From: Nitrospinota bacterium
GTDB taxonomy: Bacteria > JADFOP01
DNA length: 51,856 bases
Direction of reading: 5' to 3'
Assembly (NCBI GenBank): GCA_022562795.1
Contig: JADFOP010000011.1
Coordinates: 1 to 51,856 of the forward strand
In this document: piece after piece, positions 42,346 to 50,362 of the stretch
How positions within the stretch are numbered: the first letter of the stretch is position 1
Layout: every line of letters starts with the position of its first letter
Translations under genes and position numbers: made by a program
The notes under the pieces: model-generated
The model's database searches: none
Told to the model about the DNA's origin: nothing
The model's input: only the letters and a program-made list of their open reading frames with translations

Positions 42346-42896
42346 AGGAGAGCTACAATAGGGCGGTGATAGCAGTCTTGGCGACGATGGGCCTTTTTCT
42401 CGTTCTCAATAGCCCGGCGGCGCCTGTGGGCGTCGAGACGCTCCAGCAGCTGGGTTTATCGCCCGTCCGGGGCATTGTCTTGGCGCCGGACTTCGTTCTG
42501 CCGACTCTCAACGGCGGCGATATGAGTCTGGTCGAGCACCGAGGCAAAGTCGTTATACTTAACTTCTGGACGACCTGGTGACCGTGGTGCCTCAGGGAGC
42601 GGGCCGCTCTCCAAGAACTCCACGAACTCTACGACGGTCGGGGCCTCGTGCTGCTCGCCATCTCTATGGATCGACCGGGCCGATCGGTGGTGGAGCCTTA
42701 CAAGAAGCGTAACCGCCTCACCTTCCCTCACCTTTTGGACGACCGTCTTGAGGTGAGCCGAACCTATGGGGTGCGGGCCACGCCGATGACCCTCATCGTA
42801 AACAAGCAGGGGCACGTAGTCGCCCGCGTCATCGGGGCCAGGCCCTGGGCAGACCCTGAATTTCAGCGACTTTTCGAGGAATTGATTGACGAGTAG
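42342..42896 (+). CDS. Thioredoxin-like (TlpA/ResA-type) selenoprotein, Sec at codon 80
   Basis: Read straight through, the frame stops at TGA 42579-42581, but the same frame continues for 105 codons with full thioredoxin homology. With TGA read as selenocysteine the product has 184 residues: a signal anchor (about 7-28), APDFVLPTLNGG, then VVILNFWTTW-U-P-W-C (Sec80, Cys83), then RATPMTLIVNKQGHVVARVIG with the cis-Pro of the fold, and an acidic end. In TlpA/ResA proteins this site is WCxxC, so Sec falls exactly on the nucleophilic Cys. A hairpin fitting the bacterial SECIS model starts one base after the TGA. I infer a periplasmic disulfide reductase or peroxidase-like enzyme. A stop mutation in a dying gene is less likely given the intact downstream fold. 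Confidence 0.85.
42579..42624 (+). promoter_or_regulatory. Bacterial SECIS element
   Basis: After the TGA (42579-42581) a lower stem CGTGG/CCACG (42583-42587 with 42620-42624) and an upper stem GGGAGCG/CGCTCTC (42595-42601 with 42605-42611, one G-U pair) enclose a GGC loop. The loop starts 20 bases after the TGA and has G in its first two positions, as the bacterial SECIS consensus requires for SelB binding. Confidence 0.75.
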
Positions 42897-43049
42897 TGAG
42901 CGCGGCCCGTCTTCGTAAGGATGATTTCGTCCCGCTCGCCGCTCTTATCCTGTTGAAAAATCAACGAGTTGGGAAACATCGGCGGCGGCGGGTGTTCCGC
43001 GGGGGGCGAAATTCCTGAAATCTATTGAAATGTATGGGGTTATGTGGTC

Positions 43050-43064
43050 GCCTAAAGATTAGGC
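43050..43064. repeat. GCCTAA-AGA-TTAGGC palindrome
   Basis: A perfect 6-base inverted repeat with a 3-base centre lies 225 bases before the solute-binding protein gene. Its TTAGGC arm also occurs twice upstream of the DtxR/MntR-type gene at 10.7 kb. It is a possible metalloregulator site. Confidence 0.4.
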
Positions 43065-43209
43065 AATCTGCAATAAAGGCTTAAAAAACAGAGCGTTAGA
43101 ACGACATCCAACAGCGTTTTCAACGGGCCTTTCACAGAAATTGTGGAAAGGTTTCCCCCGGCGGTGGAACGTGAGGAAGAGACGGAATTCGTTCCGGGCC
43201 TCTCGTTCA

Positions 43210-43238
43210 ATTTTCCGGGATTTTCCGGGATTTTCCGA
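43210..43238 (+). repeat. Direct repeats of ATTTTCCGGG
   Basis: Two full copies and one partial copy of a 10-base unit (TTTTCCGGGA, TTTTCCGGGA, TTTTCCG) in tandem end about 50 bases before the ATG of the transporter gene. They could be a regulatory site or chance slippage. Confidence 0.6.
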
Positions 43239-43288
43239 ATATGGCCGTGAAATTATGGTTTTTCCAACTCCCTGAAAATGGGCCGATA

Positions 43289-44230
43289 ATGAAAATGCCT
43301 CTTAGGCTGGTGCGGCGTGGGTTTGCGGCGCTTATGGTCGTTGTGGGCCTGGTGTGCCTAGCACTGCCCGCGCAGGCTCGAGCGGGCCGCCTCAAGGTGC
43401 TCACCACCATTCGCCCCTTGTACGCCTTCACCGTCCAGGTTGCCGGAGAGGCGGCCACGGTGGAAAGCCTCCTCCCGCCGGGGGTGGGTCCACACAACTA
43501 CGCCTTGCGCCCCTCGGACGCCGCTCGGCTCCATGGGGCTGACGTCCTCGTCATCAACGGTCTGGGGCTTGAGACCTGGCTTGAGGGCGCGGTGGATGCC
43601 GTCGGAAAGCCGGGCCTTATCGTCATAGATACCAGCGTTGGCATAAAGCCGTTGCCCCTAAGAGTGCTGAGCGCCCGTCAGGAGAGGCGTGCCGAGGCGG
43701 GCGGCCACGCCGAGGGCCGGTGGGACCCGCATATTTGGCTCGACCCCGTGCGGGCAATCCGCCAGGTCGAGAACATCCGGGATGGACTCGCCAGAGCCGA
43801 CCCTGCCAGCGCGGCCGTCTACGCTTCCAACGCAAAAGAGGCCATCGGGCGGCTCGAGGCGCTCCATGGGGAGATGATGGTCGTGACCGCCCGGTTCCGG
43901 CATCGCGAACTTATGACTTTCCATACAGCCTTCCAGTACTTCGCCCGCCGATACGGCCTCAGTGTGGTCGCTGTGGTCGAAGATGCTCCCGGCAAAGAGC
44001 CGACGCCGAAGTTCCTTGCCCGCCTCCATAAGCTCATCGAACGCCACGGACTCAGGGTCATCTACACCGAGCCCCAGTACCGTTCTCGGGTTGCCGAGGT
44101 GCTGGCCCGGGACATGGGACTTGAGGCAGCCGAGCTCGACCCCGGGGTCACGGGGCCCCTTGGGCCCGAGGCCTACGAGGCGGTCATGCGCAAAAATTTG
44201 AAGGTCTTATCCCGTTTTCAGAGCCCTTAG
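43289..44230 (+). CDS. Metal ABC transporter, solute-binding protein (Zn/Mn type)
   Basis: This periplasmic cluster A-I binding protein has 313 residues and a signal ending LALPAQARA. Metal ligands are PHNYALRPSD, a second His in DPHIWLDP, a third in MTFHTAFQYFARRY, and an Asp in ELDPGVTG near the end. A short His-bearing loop (GGHAEGRWDPH) replaces the long His-rich loop of many ZnuA proteins. Zn and Mn cannot be told apart from this. The ATPase and permease genes follow at once. The ATG at 43289 gives a normal signal; an upstream one at 43241 is less likely. Confidence 0.92.
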   Translation: MKMPLRLVRRGFAALMVVVGLVCLALPAQARAGRLKVLTTIRPLYAFTVQVAGEAATVESLLPPGVGPHNYALRPSDAARLHGADVLVINGLGLETWLEGAVDAVGKPGLIVIDTSVGIKPLPLRVLSARQERRAEAGGHAEGRWDPHIWLDPVRAIRQVENIRDGLARADPASAAVYASNAKEAIGRLEALHGEMMVVTARFRHRELMTFHTAFQYFARRYGLSVVAVVEDAPGKEPTPKFLARLHKLIERHGLRVIYTEPQYRSRVAEVLARDMGLEAAELDPGVTGPLGPEAYEAVMRKNLKVLSRFQSP

Positions 44231-44304
44231 GCGCTCCTTGCGGGCGGACAGGCTGCGTGCTACTATCATACGCCCCCCACGCCCGAAGGCCCTAGGAGAG
44301 CGCC

Positions 44305-45081
44305 ATGTCGTACCTGGAGATCGACGAACTCACGGTGGAGCTGGATGGAATCCGCGTGCTGGATCGGGTCTCACTGGCCCTTGAAAAGGGAGAGGTGGCG
44401 GCAATCGTCGGGCCCAACGGCGCGGGCAAGACGACACTGTTGAAGGCCGTTCTCGGATTGGTGCCCGTCGTCTCAGGCACGGTGAGCGTTGCTGGCCGAA
44501 AGGTCGAGCCGCACCACCGCGGGGCGCTCCCCATCGGATACGTCCCGCAGCGGATGGAGTTCGACCGGGGCTTCCCAATCACGGTGGCCGAATTCGCTGG
44601 GCTCCGCCTTTCAGCCGCCGGCCCCACCGCATTCTTGCAGCACCGGGGGGAGACGCGAGCCCTGGTCATGGAGGCCCTCCATCGGGTCGGGGCGGGCCAT
44701 TTGGCCCAGCGCCTTCTAGGCCGGCTTTCGGGGGGCGAGCTCCAACGACCCCTCATAGCCTTCGCCCTTCTGGGCAACCCTGAGATCCTCTTCCTCGACG
44801 AGCCCCTGGCAGGGCTCGACATTTCGGGCGAGGAGACCCTCTACCAGCTCGTCGACGAGCTGCGCCGCACTTCTCCCCCACTGACGGTCCTCATGGTTTC
44901 CCACGACCTCCAGGTTGTCTACCGGAGGGCCAGTCGGGTGTTTTGCCTCAATCGCAGCATAGTCTGTTCGGGCTCGCCCACCGAGGTGCTGACCGACGAG
45001 AACTTGCGCCGAGCCTACGGCGCAATGGTTGGTTTCTACGAGCATGACCACCCCCATTCAGAGGAGGCCGTTGATGGGTGA
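44305..45081 (+). CDS. Metal ABC transporter, ATP-binding protein
   Basis: This 258-residue ABC ATPase has Walker A GPNGAGKTT, the Q-loop region, signature LSGGELQR, Walker B ILFLDEP and switch His in VSHDLQVV. It is the ZnuC/MntB type that powers the permease. The stop overlaps the start of the permease gene by 8 bases. Confidence 0.95.
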   Translation: MSYLEIDELTVELDGIRVLDRVSLALEKGEVAAIVGPNGAGKTTLLKAVLGLVPVVSGTVSVAGRKVEPHHRGALPIGYVPQRMEFDRGFPITVAEFAGLRLSAAGPTAFLQHRGETRALVMEALHRVGAGHLAQRLLGRLSGGELQRPLIAFALLGNPEILFLDEPLAGLDISGEETLYQLVDELRRTSPPLTVLMVSHDLQVVYRRASRVFCLNRSIVCSGSPTEVLTDENLRRAYGAMVGFYEHDHPHSEEAVDG

Positions 45082-45883
45082 GATTCTCGCTTACCCGTTT
45101 ATGCAGCGGGCGCTCCTTGCCGCTGTAATAATAGGGCCTTTGTGCGCCTTCCTAGGCGTCTTCGTCATCCTTCGCCAGATGGCCTTCTTCTCAGACGCCA
45201 TCGCCCACGCGGCGCTGACGGGCATAGCGCTTGGCCTGCTGCTACAGATCCACCCAATGGCCGTTCTCGTCGTCTTCTCCCTCCTGGTGGCCGCGGCCAT
45301 AGTCTTCACATCTGAACGGACGACCCTGCCACAAGACACCGTGATAGGGGTCTACTTCTCTGGAGCGCTGGCCTTCGGGGTGCTCGTGCTAAACGCCATG
45401 GAGGGCTACCCGATTGATCTCTTCGCGTTTCTCTTTGGCGACATCTTGGTTGTGGGGCCCCTGGACCTCTTTATCATGGCGGCCCTGGCGATCGGCGTTG
45501 TGGCGGTGGTTATGTCCCGCCTGCGCGTCTTCGTGCTTTTGACCCTAAGCCCAGACCTCGCCCGGGCCGAGGGCCTACCGGTGAGGCTCTATCACTATAT
45601 CTTCGTGGGCCTTCTTGCCCTCGTGGTCACGGCGGGGCTTAAGATCGTGGGCGTTATCCTTGTGAGCGCTCTAATCGTCATCCCGGCCGCTGCTGCTCGG
45701 AACCTCGCCCAGACCTTCTCGGCGATGCTGGCGCTGAGCGCCGCCCTCGGGCTGGCTTCAAGCCTTGCCGGCGTAGTCACCTCCTTCCACTTCGACACTC
45801 CCACGGGCCCCACCATCGTCATGGTCTCCATCGCCATCTTCGCTGCCTCTTGCCTGTGGCCGCAGCGGGTGGCGCGCGCCTGA
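45074..45883 (+). CDS. Metal ABC transporter, permease protein
   Basis: This 269-residue membrane protein has eight or so helices and the ABC-3 fold: FVILRQMAFFSDAIAHAALTGIALG, then LRVFVLLTLSPDLARAEGLPV (the coupling region) and VTAGLKIVGVILVSALIVIPAAAA. It completes the three-gene importer. The ATG at 45074 has a GAGGAGG site. Confidence 0.94.
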   Translation: MGEILAYPFMQRALLAAVIIGPLCAFLGVFVILRQMAFFSDAIAHAALTGIALGLLLQIHPMAVLVVFSLLVAAAIVFTSERTTLPQDTVIGVYFSGALAFGVLVLNAMEGYPIDLFAFLFGDILVVGPLDLFIMAALAIGVVAVVMSRLRVFVLLTLSPDLARAEGLPVRLYHYIFVGLLALVVTAGLKIVGVILVSALIVIPAAAARNLAQTFSAMLALSAALGLASSLAGVVTSFHFDTPTGPTIVMVSIAIFAASCLWPQRVARA

Positions 45884-45887
45884 ATGC

Positions 45888-48800
45888 TTAATTTAGGTTG
45901 AGCCTGCGCGTAAGGTAGCGGAAGGGTCTTGTAGCGGCCCCCAGGACGCTGCCAACCGTCCCCTTTAGGTATGCCGCCTTCTCTTCAGCCGACATCGACT
46001 CGAGAAACCCCTGGAGGGCCTCCAAGCCCAGGAGAGATTGCAGGGTCTCTTGGATTTTGAATACCCTGGGTCGGAAGAACTCAATCCGCCTGTCATCGAT
46101 AGTTCCCGTGATGTGGGCAATCTCCACCCGGCTTGCTGACTCCAGGGTGTCGGGGATTTTATCGCGGAAGGGACGCAAACCTATGTTCTCGATGAGGTCG
46201 ACCACCACGAAGTAGTCAATCTCTCGGGTTCGGTGGTCCGTCCAGCCGTGCACGAAGAGGTTGACCGTCGGGGCCTCGAAGTGGATTCGGTTGCTCGAAC
46301 GCCCGGCCTTCCTGCGGGTCTCGATGAGGGCCCGATCGAAGGTGTAGTGGCTGAGGGTCAAGGTGGGAAATACCTGGCGGGTCTCTTGGGGTGTGGATGC
46401 GCTTACCACGTAGCCACGGTTGACCTCGACTGTGGAGGTTCCCTCAAGTGTCTCTTTCAGCCTGGCCGTATTGCCGAAGGAGGCTGCACCCTTGGCCGAA
46501 AGTTTCAGGGAGCCGGTCACGAAGAGGTTGGGGAAAACTCTATCTAGCAGCGCCCTTATATTAGGGTCCGCCCCCAGGCCCCACCAATCTACCGTCGCCT
46601 CGAGGGCCGGCTCAGGTCCTGTCAGATCAAAAGTGAGAACGTGATGGGCCTCGCCTCCAACCAAGCCGAAGTCAAGCAGGGGGACATGAATGACACCCTC
46701 GGAGCCGGTGACATCCATGGCCAGGTTGGTAACTCTGTAGGGATCGATGCGAAGCTCCTCGGCCTGAACCCTTCCGTGAAGCTGAACTCCTCCCATTATC
46801 TCAGTGGCGAGCTTTATCTTCCACGCGGCAGGTTCAGACTCGGTTGGCGGCTTGAGGTGAGCCCAGAGGTTCGTGAGATCAACCCGCCCGGCATCAACCA
46901 GGAATAACGCTCCCAGCCCGGAGGCTTTCTTCTCAACGGTCGCGGTGAGGGCGACCGGTTGGTCGTCTACGGTTAACAGGAGCCGCTCGGTAAAGAGGCT
47001 CGTTGGCGAGTGGGTGATGGTCCCATGTAGGCCCAGAGTAACGGCGGGCTCCTCGGCCAGGGTGAAAGAGGCGTTGTGGAAGTCGGCCGATCCATGGAGG
47101 GCCGCTCGTCCCTCAGCCCACTTCAGGTTTCCGCGGACCGCAATCCCCCCCCTGAGCGATTGGGTGGTCAGAGGCCTCCAGAGGGGGAATAACGTTGCCA
47201 GATCGCTAACGGAGCCCTCGTAAGTTAGGCTGGCGGTGGCCAAGTCCTCGGCCACACGGCCGGCGAAGCTCATTTCCACCGGGCCTACGTCCAAGCGGAT
47301 CTGGTCGAATTCCATCATCTCCCGCTCCAGCCGCCCGCCGGCCAGACGGAGGCGGGCCGGTAGGCCGGCGGCCTTGGATAAATCGGGGCCCCAGTGAACC
47401 TCCAGGGCGGTGGCGTCGACGTCAAAGTCCAACTCCATGGTCTCCTGGAAGCGGGCGACCGTCGCTTTAGCCTCCAATGACCCAGAAGTAGTTACCCCCG
47501 CAGGGAGCCAGAGGAGGTTTTGACCCAGGCGGCGCTTGAGCCCATCGACATCGATGTGCAGAGCCGCCTTAAGATCATATCGGGGCCTGATGGTTTGGAG
47601 GGGGAGCTTGCCCCTGAGCGAAGCGGCCGCCATGGGCAACCGCACCTCTGCATGACGTACCAAGAGGGTATGTTTCTTATATTCCAAGGTGGCTTCGACG
47701 ATTGCTGGTTCACCTTGGGCCTTCATCTCCATACCGCCTATCACGACACGCGCATCGGTTGCATCGAGCGTCCCGGCCAGGGTCAGTCCCTCCAGCAGGC
47801 CCCGCACGGTGAGCTCCGCTGTGACGTCGCCTGCGACGCTCACCGCCCTGGAGGAGGGAGGTTGGGAGGCGTACCACCGCTCCGCAAGAAGCTCGGCACT
47901 TGCCCGGCTCGTTACCCGAAGGTTCACGGAGGTTCGCTGGGGCTGCTCCCAGTTGACCATGCCTGTTAGATGAGTCTCTCCCTCCGGGGCCTTAAGCTCG
48001 ATCTGATGGATGGTCCACCGCTCGGCGACCCTTTCGAGGTTGAAGGCCAGGCGGGCAGGCTCACCCGGGGCCTTGAGCGCTAGGCCCGCTACCCGTACGG
48101 CGGCTGTCTCGAGATCAATGGAGCCCGAAACAGCCGTTCGCCCGGGACCAGCATTCAGCGTGGCCTCCCAGGTGATAGGACCCTCTATGTCCACCCCCTG
48201 GCTCGCCAACGCCTCCTGGGCCGTTCGCGGCAGCTTTTCGGGGATGAGCCTTCCCTGGATGGCGCCGTCGAAGGTCATGCCCTCTGGGGGCCGCTCCACT
48301 TGTCCTCTCACCTCCGCCTCCATCCAAGGGATTGAAAAGTGCAGCCGCTCAAGTCCAACCGCACCCGAGGCAACGTCGTACTGGCCCTTCAAGGATAGGG
48401 CCGCGTCGGTGAGCTCCACCGGCTGGCCGCCTGGCGCCTCCAAGCGGACCTGCCCGACGGTGAGGCTGCCTTCGACGTCCACCGCGTCCGTGCTCCGTCG
48501 GGCCAATGTAAGCTGGACGGTGGCATTGCGGACTAGGCCCGAAGCCAGAGGCGCGAGAGCCCCTTTAAGCTCCTCTGATGTGGTCGTCTCCCCCCAGTCG
48601 AACTCCTCCACCTTGATCTGGATAGCGCCCAGCAGAGCCCCCCAGGTCAGGCGCTCCGCCCCCTCAGCAAGGGAGAGCGTCCCTTCCAGCTCCACATTCG
48701 CCCGGTCGGAGGCATCGGGGACGCTGAAGGCGACCTGGAACCGGAGCGGCCCCCGGAGGCTCTCGAGGCGGCTAGTGAGATTTACGTTCCTCAGGGCCAG

Positions 48801-49310
48801 CCTTGGAGAGGCGTCGGGATTCATCAGGGTTACGGTGCCCTGTCTGACCTCAGCCCGCCCCACCATAAGGCCCAGAAGCCCCGAGCCAGATGTCAGTGGG
48901 AGGTCAAGTGCCGGGCGCCCTTCTTCTGAAAGAGGCACGAAGAGTTCTGGTTGGATGAATGTAGCATTCTCAACTGCGAGCTTGCCCCGAAACAGGGGGA
49001 CGATCTTCACCCCGAGGTCGAAGCTCGCCCACCGCACCAGGGGGATCGTCCGTTTCATGTTGCTCCAGATCACCACCTCATCTAGGCGAATGTGGCCCAG
49101 GCGGGTCACTCGAACCGCGCCGATGGACATGGGCCGATTCAGCGTCCCGGCGACAACGGTGGTGACCGCCTTCTCAATCCACGCTGTGGGGATGAAACGG
49201 GGCCATATCATGAAGAAGGCCCCGGCCAACAGGGCCACTGACAGGAGCGCGGCAACCAAAAAGGCGCGCCGTCGTCGGCGCGGGCTCCTTGAAGGTGTGA
49301 GTTCCGTCAT
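45888..49310 (-). CDS. Giant AsmA/TamB-like (YdbH-like) intermembrane protein
   Basis: This 1140-residue protein has one N-terminal membrane helix (about 17-36) and then repeating beta strands (bridge-like beta groove) typical of AsmA-clan proteins such as YdbH, TamB and YhdP. The C-terminal part contains the AsmA-like segment with ARLKETLEGTSTVEVNRGYV followed by IDYFVVVDLIENIGLRPF. Such proteins form channels for phospholipids between the two membranes. A DUF1318/YdbL-like gene lies upstream (50.4-51.1 kb), echoing the YdbH-YnbE-YdbL set, although two regulators stand between them. It overlaps a 69-residue frame by ATGA. Confidence 0.8.
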   Translation of the reverse strand: MTELTPSRSPRRRRRAFLVAALLSVALLAGAFFMIWPRFIPTAWIEKAVTTVVAGTLNRPMSIGAVRVTRLGHIRLDEVVIWSNMKRTIPLVRWASFDLGVKIVPLFRGKLAVENATFIQPELFVPLSEEGRPALDLPLTSGSGLLGLMVGRAEVRQGTVTLMNPDASPRLALRNVNLTSRLESLRGPLRFQVAFSVPDASDRANVELEGTLSLAEGAERLTWGALLGAIQIKVEEFDWGETTTSEELKGALAPLASGLVRNATVQLTLARRSTDAVDVEGSLTVGQVRLEAPGGQPVELTDAALSLKGQYDVASGAVGLERLHFSIPWMEAEVRGQVERPPEGMTFDGAIQGRLIPEKLPRTAQEALASQGVDIEGPITWEATLNAGPGRTAVSGSIDLETAAVRVAGLALKAPGEPARLAFNLERVAERWTIHQIELKAPEGETHLTGMVNWEQPQRTSVNLRVTSRASAELLAERWYASQPPSSRAVSVAGDVTAELTVRGLLEGLTLAGTLDATDARVVIGGMEMKAQGEPAIVEATLEYKKHTLLVRHAEVRLPMAAASLRGKLPLQTIRPRYDLKAALHIDVDGLKRRLGQNLLWLPAGVTTSGSLEAKATVARFQETMELDFDVDATALEVHWGPDLSKAAGLPARLRLAGGRLEREMMEFDQIRLDVGPVEMSFAGRVAEDLATASLTYEGSVSDLATLFPLWRPLTTQSLRGGIAVRGNLKWAEGRAALHGSADFHNASFTLAEEPAVTLGLHGTITHSPTSLFTERLLLTVDDQPVALTATVEKKASGLGALFLVDAGRVDLTNLWAHLKPPTESEPAAWKIKLATEIMGGVQLHGRVQAEELRIDPYRVTNLAMDVTGSEGVIHVPLLDFGLVGGEAHHVLTFDLTGPEPALEATVDWWGLGADPNIRALLDRVFPNLFVTGSLKLSAKGAASFGNTARLKETLEGTSTVEVNRGYVVSASTPQETRQVFPTLTLSHYTFDRALIETRRKAGRSSNRIHFEAPTVNLFVHGWTDHRTREIDYFVVVDLIENIGLRPFRDKIPDTLESASRVEIAHITGTIDDRRIEFFRPRVFKIQETLQSLLGLEALQGFLESMSAEEKAAYLKGTVGSVLGAATRPFRYLTRRLNLN

Positions 49311-49516
49311 AGGTCTGTCGGGCTCTCGACGGCCCGTCCCACGGTCGTTTTTCTAATATGGCGCAGGTCGGTAGGCTTGGTCATAACGGCGGTTTTGGAG
49401 AAGCCGAAGATGCGGCTCAACCGTGCCACGAGGTGCTTGAAGTAGGCCTCTTGCTCAGTCAAGGCGCGCCTGGAGGCTTTGGTGCGTGAGTGGGTCTCCT
49501 CCGCCCGGCAGACCAA
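49307..49516 (-). CDS. Small hypothetical protein (start uncertain)
   Basis: This 69-residue basic protein starts at a TTG (no good ATG is available) and overlaps the giant AsmA-like start by ATGA. It contains LTEQEAYFKHLVARLSRIFGF. No family is recognised. The ATGA overlap with the next gene is the best support; its frame also continues upstream without a stop into the regulator gene. Confidence 0.4.
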   Translation of the reverse strand: MVCRAEETHSRTKASRRALTEQEAYFKHLVARLSRIFGFSKTAVMTKPTDLRHIRKTTVGRAVESPTDL

Positions 49517-49550
49517 GAGATCGGTGTGCAGGCGGTTGGCTCGAGCATTC

Positions 49551-49928
49551 TTACGACGGAGACCGACGTCGGGCTCCAGAGCGTTTGAGGAGGCTGCGCA
49601 TGCGGGCCTGCTCTAGGAGGTGGCGGGCCACCTCCTTATCCGCCATAGCCCGCAACACCTCCTCCTGGGCTTTTGTCAGGGGCTTGCTCTTAGTTGAGGC
49701 CTTCCGAGCCCGCACGCGGCGCGGGAAAAAGTCGGCCACTTCGCACTCGTAGCAGGCGGCCAGCTTTTCCAGCTTGGCGACGTTGATGTTTCTAAGGTCG
49801 TTCTCAATCTGCGAGAGATGCGAGACCCCGATCCCCGTTTGCTCCTCGACCTTCTTTAGGGTCATCCCCTTGGTGTCACGCATACGGCGGAGAGTCTTTC
49901 CGATGACTCTTTTTGTTGCCCCCTTCAT
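49551..49928 (-). CDS. XRE-family helix-turn-helix regulator
   Basis: This 125-residue protein has a Cro/CI-type DNA-binding domain (residues about 8-65, RRMRDTKGMTLKKVEEQTGIGVSHLSQIEN) and a basic C-terminal tail with a helix (LTKAQEEVLRAMADKEVARHLLEQ). It is divergent from a second, shorter XRE gene 168 bases away. Confidence 0.87.
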   Translation of the reverse strand: MKGATKRVIGKTLRRMRDTKGMTLKKVEEQTGIGVSHLSQIENDLRNINVAKLEKLAACYECEVADFFPRRVRARKASTKSKPLTKAQEEVLRAMADKEVARHLLEQARMRSLLKRSGARRRSPS

Positions 49929-50027
49929 TGCCGATCCTCCCCCTAATCAGATTGCTGTTTACGAATGAGAGTGTCACAGTTTACCATTGGCACCCAAAAG
50001 AAAAGTCCCGCGGTGATTAATAAATGT

Positions 50028-50063
50028 TTGACAGCATGGCCAAAACTATTTATAGTTAATAGT
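50028..50063 (+). promoter_or_regulatory. Sigma-70 promoter with overlapping operator, XRE gene
   Basis: TTGACA (50028-50033), exactly 17 bases and TATAGT (50051-50056) make a near-consensus promoter. An inverted repeat ACTATT/AATAGT (50045-50050 and 50058-50063) covers the -10. This suggests repression by one of the adjacent XRE regulators. Confidence 0.7.
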
Positions 50064-50096
50064 AACATTAAGAGGCCAAGTCACCAGGGGGTGCTT

Positions 50097-50309
50097 ATGA
50101 TTGGATACATTCTTCGCGCCTACAAAGACGAGCATGGGTTGACCGTCCGCCAATTCGCCGGGCTGTTGGATGAGCACTACTCCACAATCAGCCTTTGGAT
50201 GAACGGTAAACGGGAACCCAACATGCAGCAAATCCGAAAGATTCGGGAGGTCACCGAGGTGCCTTACGAGCAGCTCCTCGGTGAGACCACTCGCTCCCGT
50301 CCCATTTAA
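50097..50309 (+). CDS. Small XRE-family regulator
   Basis: The 70-residue protein is little more than one Cro/CI-type helix-turn-helix domain: YKDEHGLTVRQFAGLLDEHYSTISLWMNGKREP. The ATG at 50097 follows AGGGGGTG. An ATG at 49965 would run through the promoter and is rejected. It probably binds the inverted repeat over its own promoter. Confidence 0.8.
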   Translation: MIGYILRAYKDEHGLTVRQFAGLLDEHYSTISLWMNGKREPNMQQIRKIREVTEVPYEQLLGETTRSRPI

Positions 50310-50362
50310 GCTCCGTTCCACCGAGGTTTTCTCGCCGGGGTGGCCTGAATTCACCAGCGCGC

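Larger units (their letters stand above)
42897..43288. other. Intergenic region before the Zn/Mn ABC transporter
   Basis: There is no gene here. It holds the palindrome and direct repeats listed next and a weakly Zur-like GAAATGTATGGGGTTATG at 43027-43044. Composition is more AT-rich than the flanks from 43010 to 43110. Confidence 0.5.

Noticed and set aside
42342-42581. Truncated 79-residue thioredoxin followed by a separate gene from 42648
   Set aside because: The frame, the C of UxxC directly after the TGA, the intact fold downstream and the SECIS-like hairpin all favour one recoded gene.
43027-43047. Zur box
   Set aside because: Only the GAAATGT half matches the enterobacterial consensus; the other half is poor.
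43241-43288. Upstream start for the solute-binding protein
   Set aside because: It would put 16 extra residues before a normal signal peptide and start inside the repeat region.
48010-49356. 448-residue plus-strand open frame
   Set aside because: It is antisense to the giant AsmA-like gene, and is Ser/Arg/Pro-rich with no motif.
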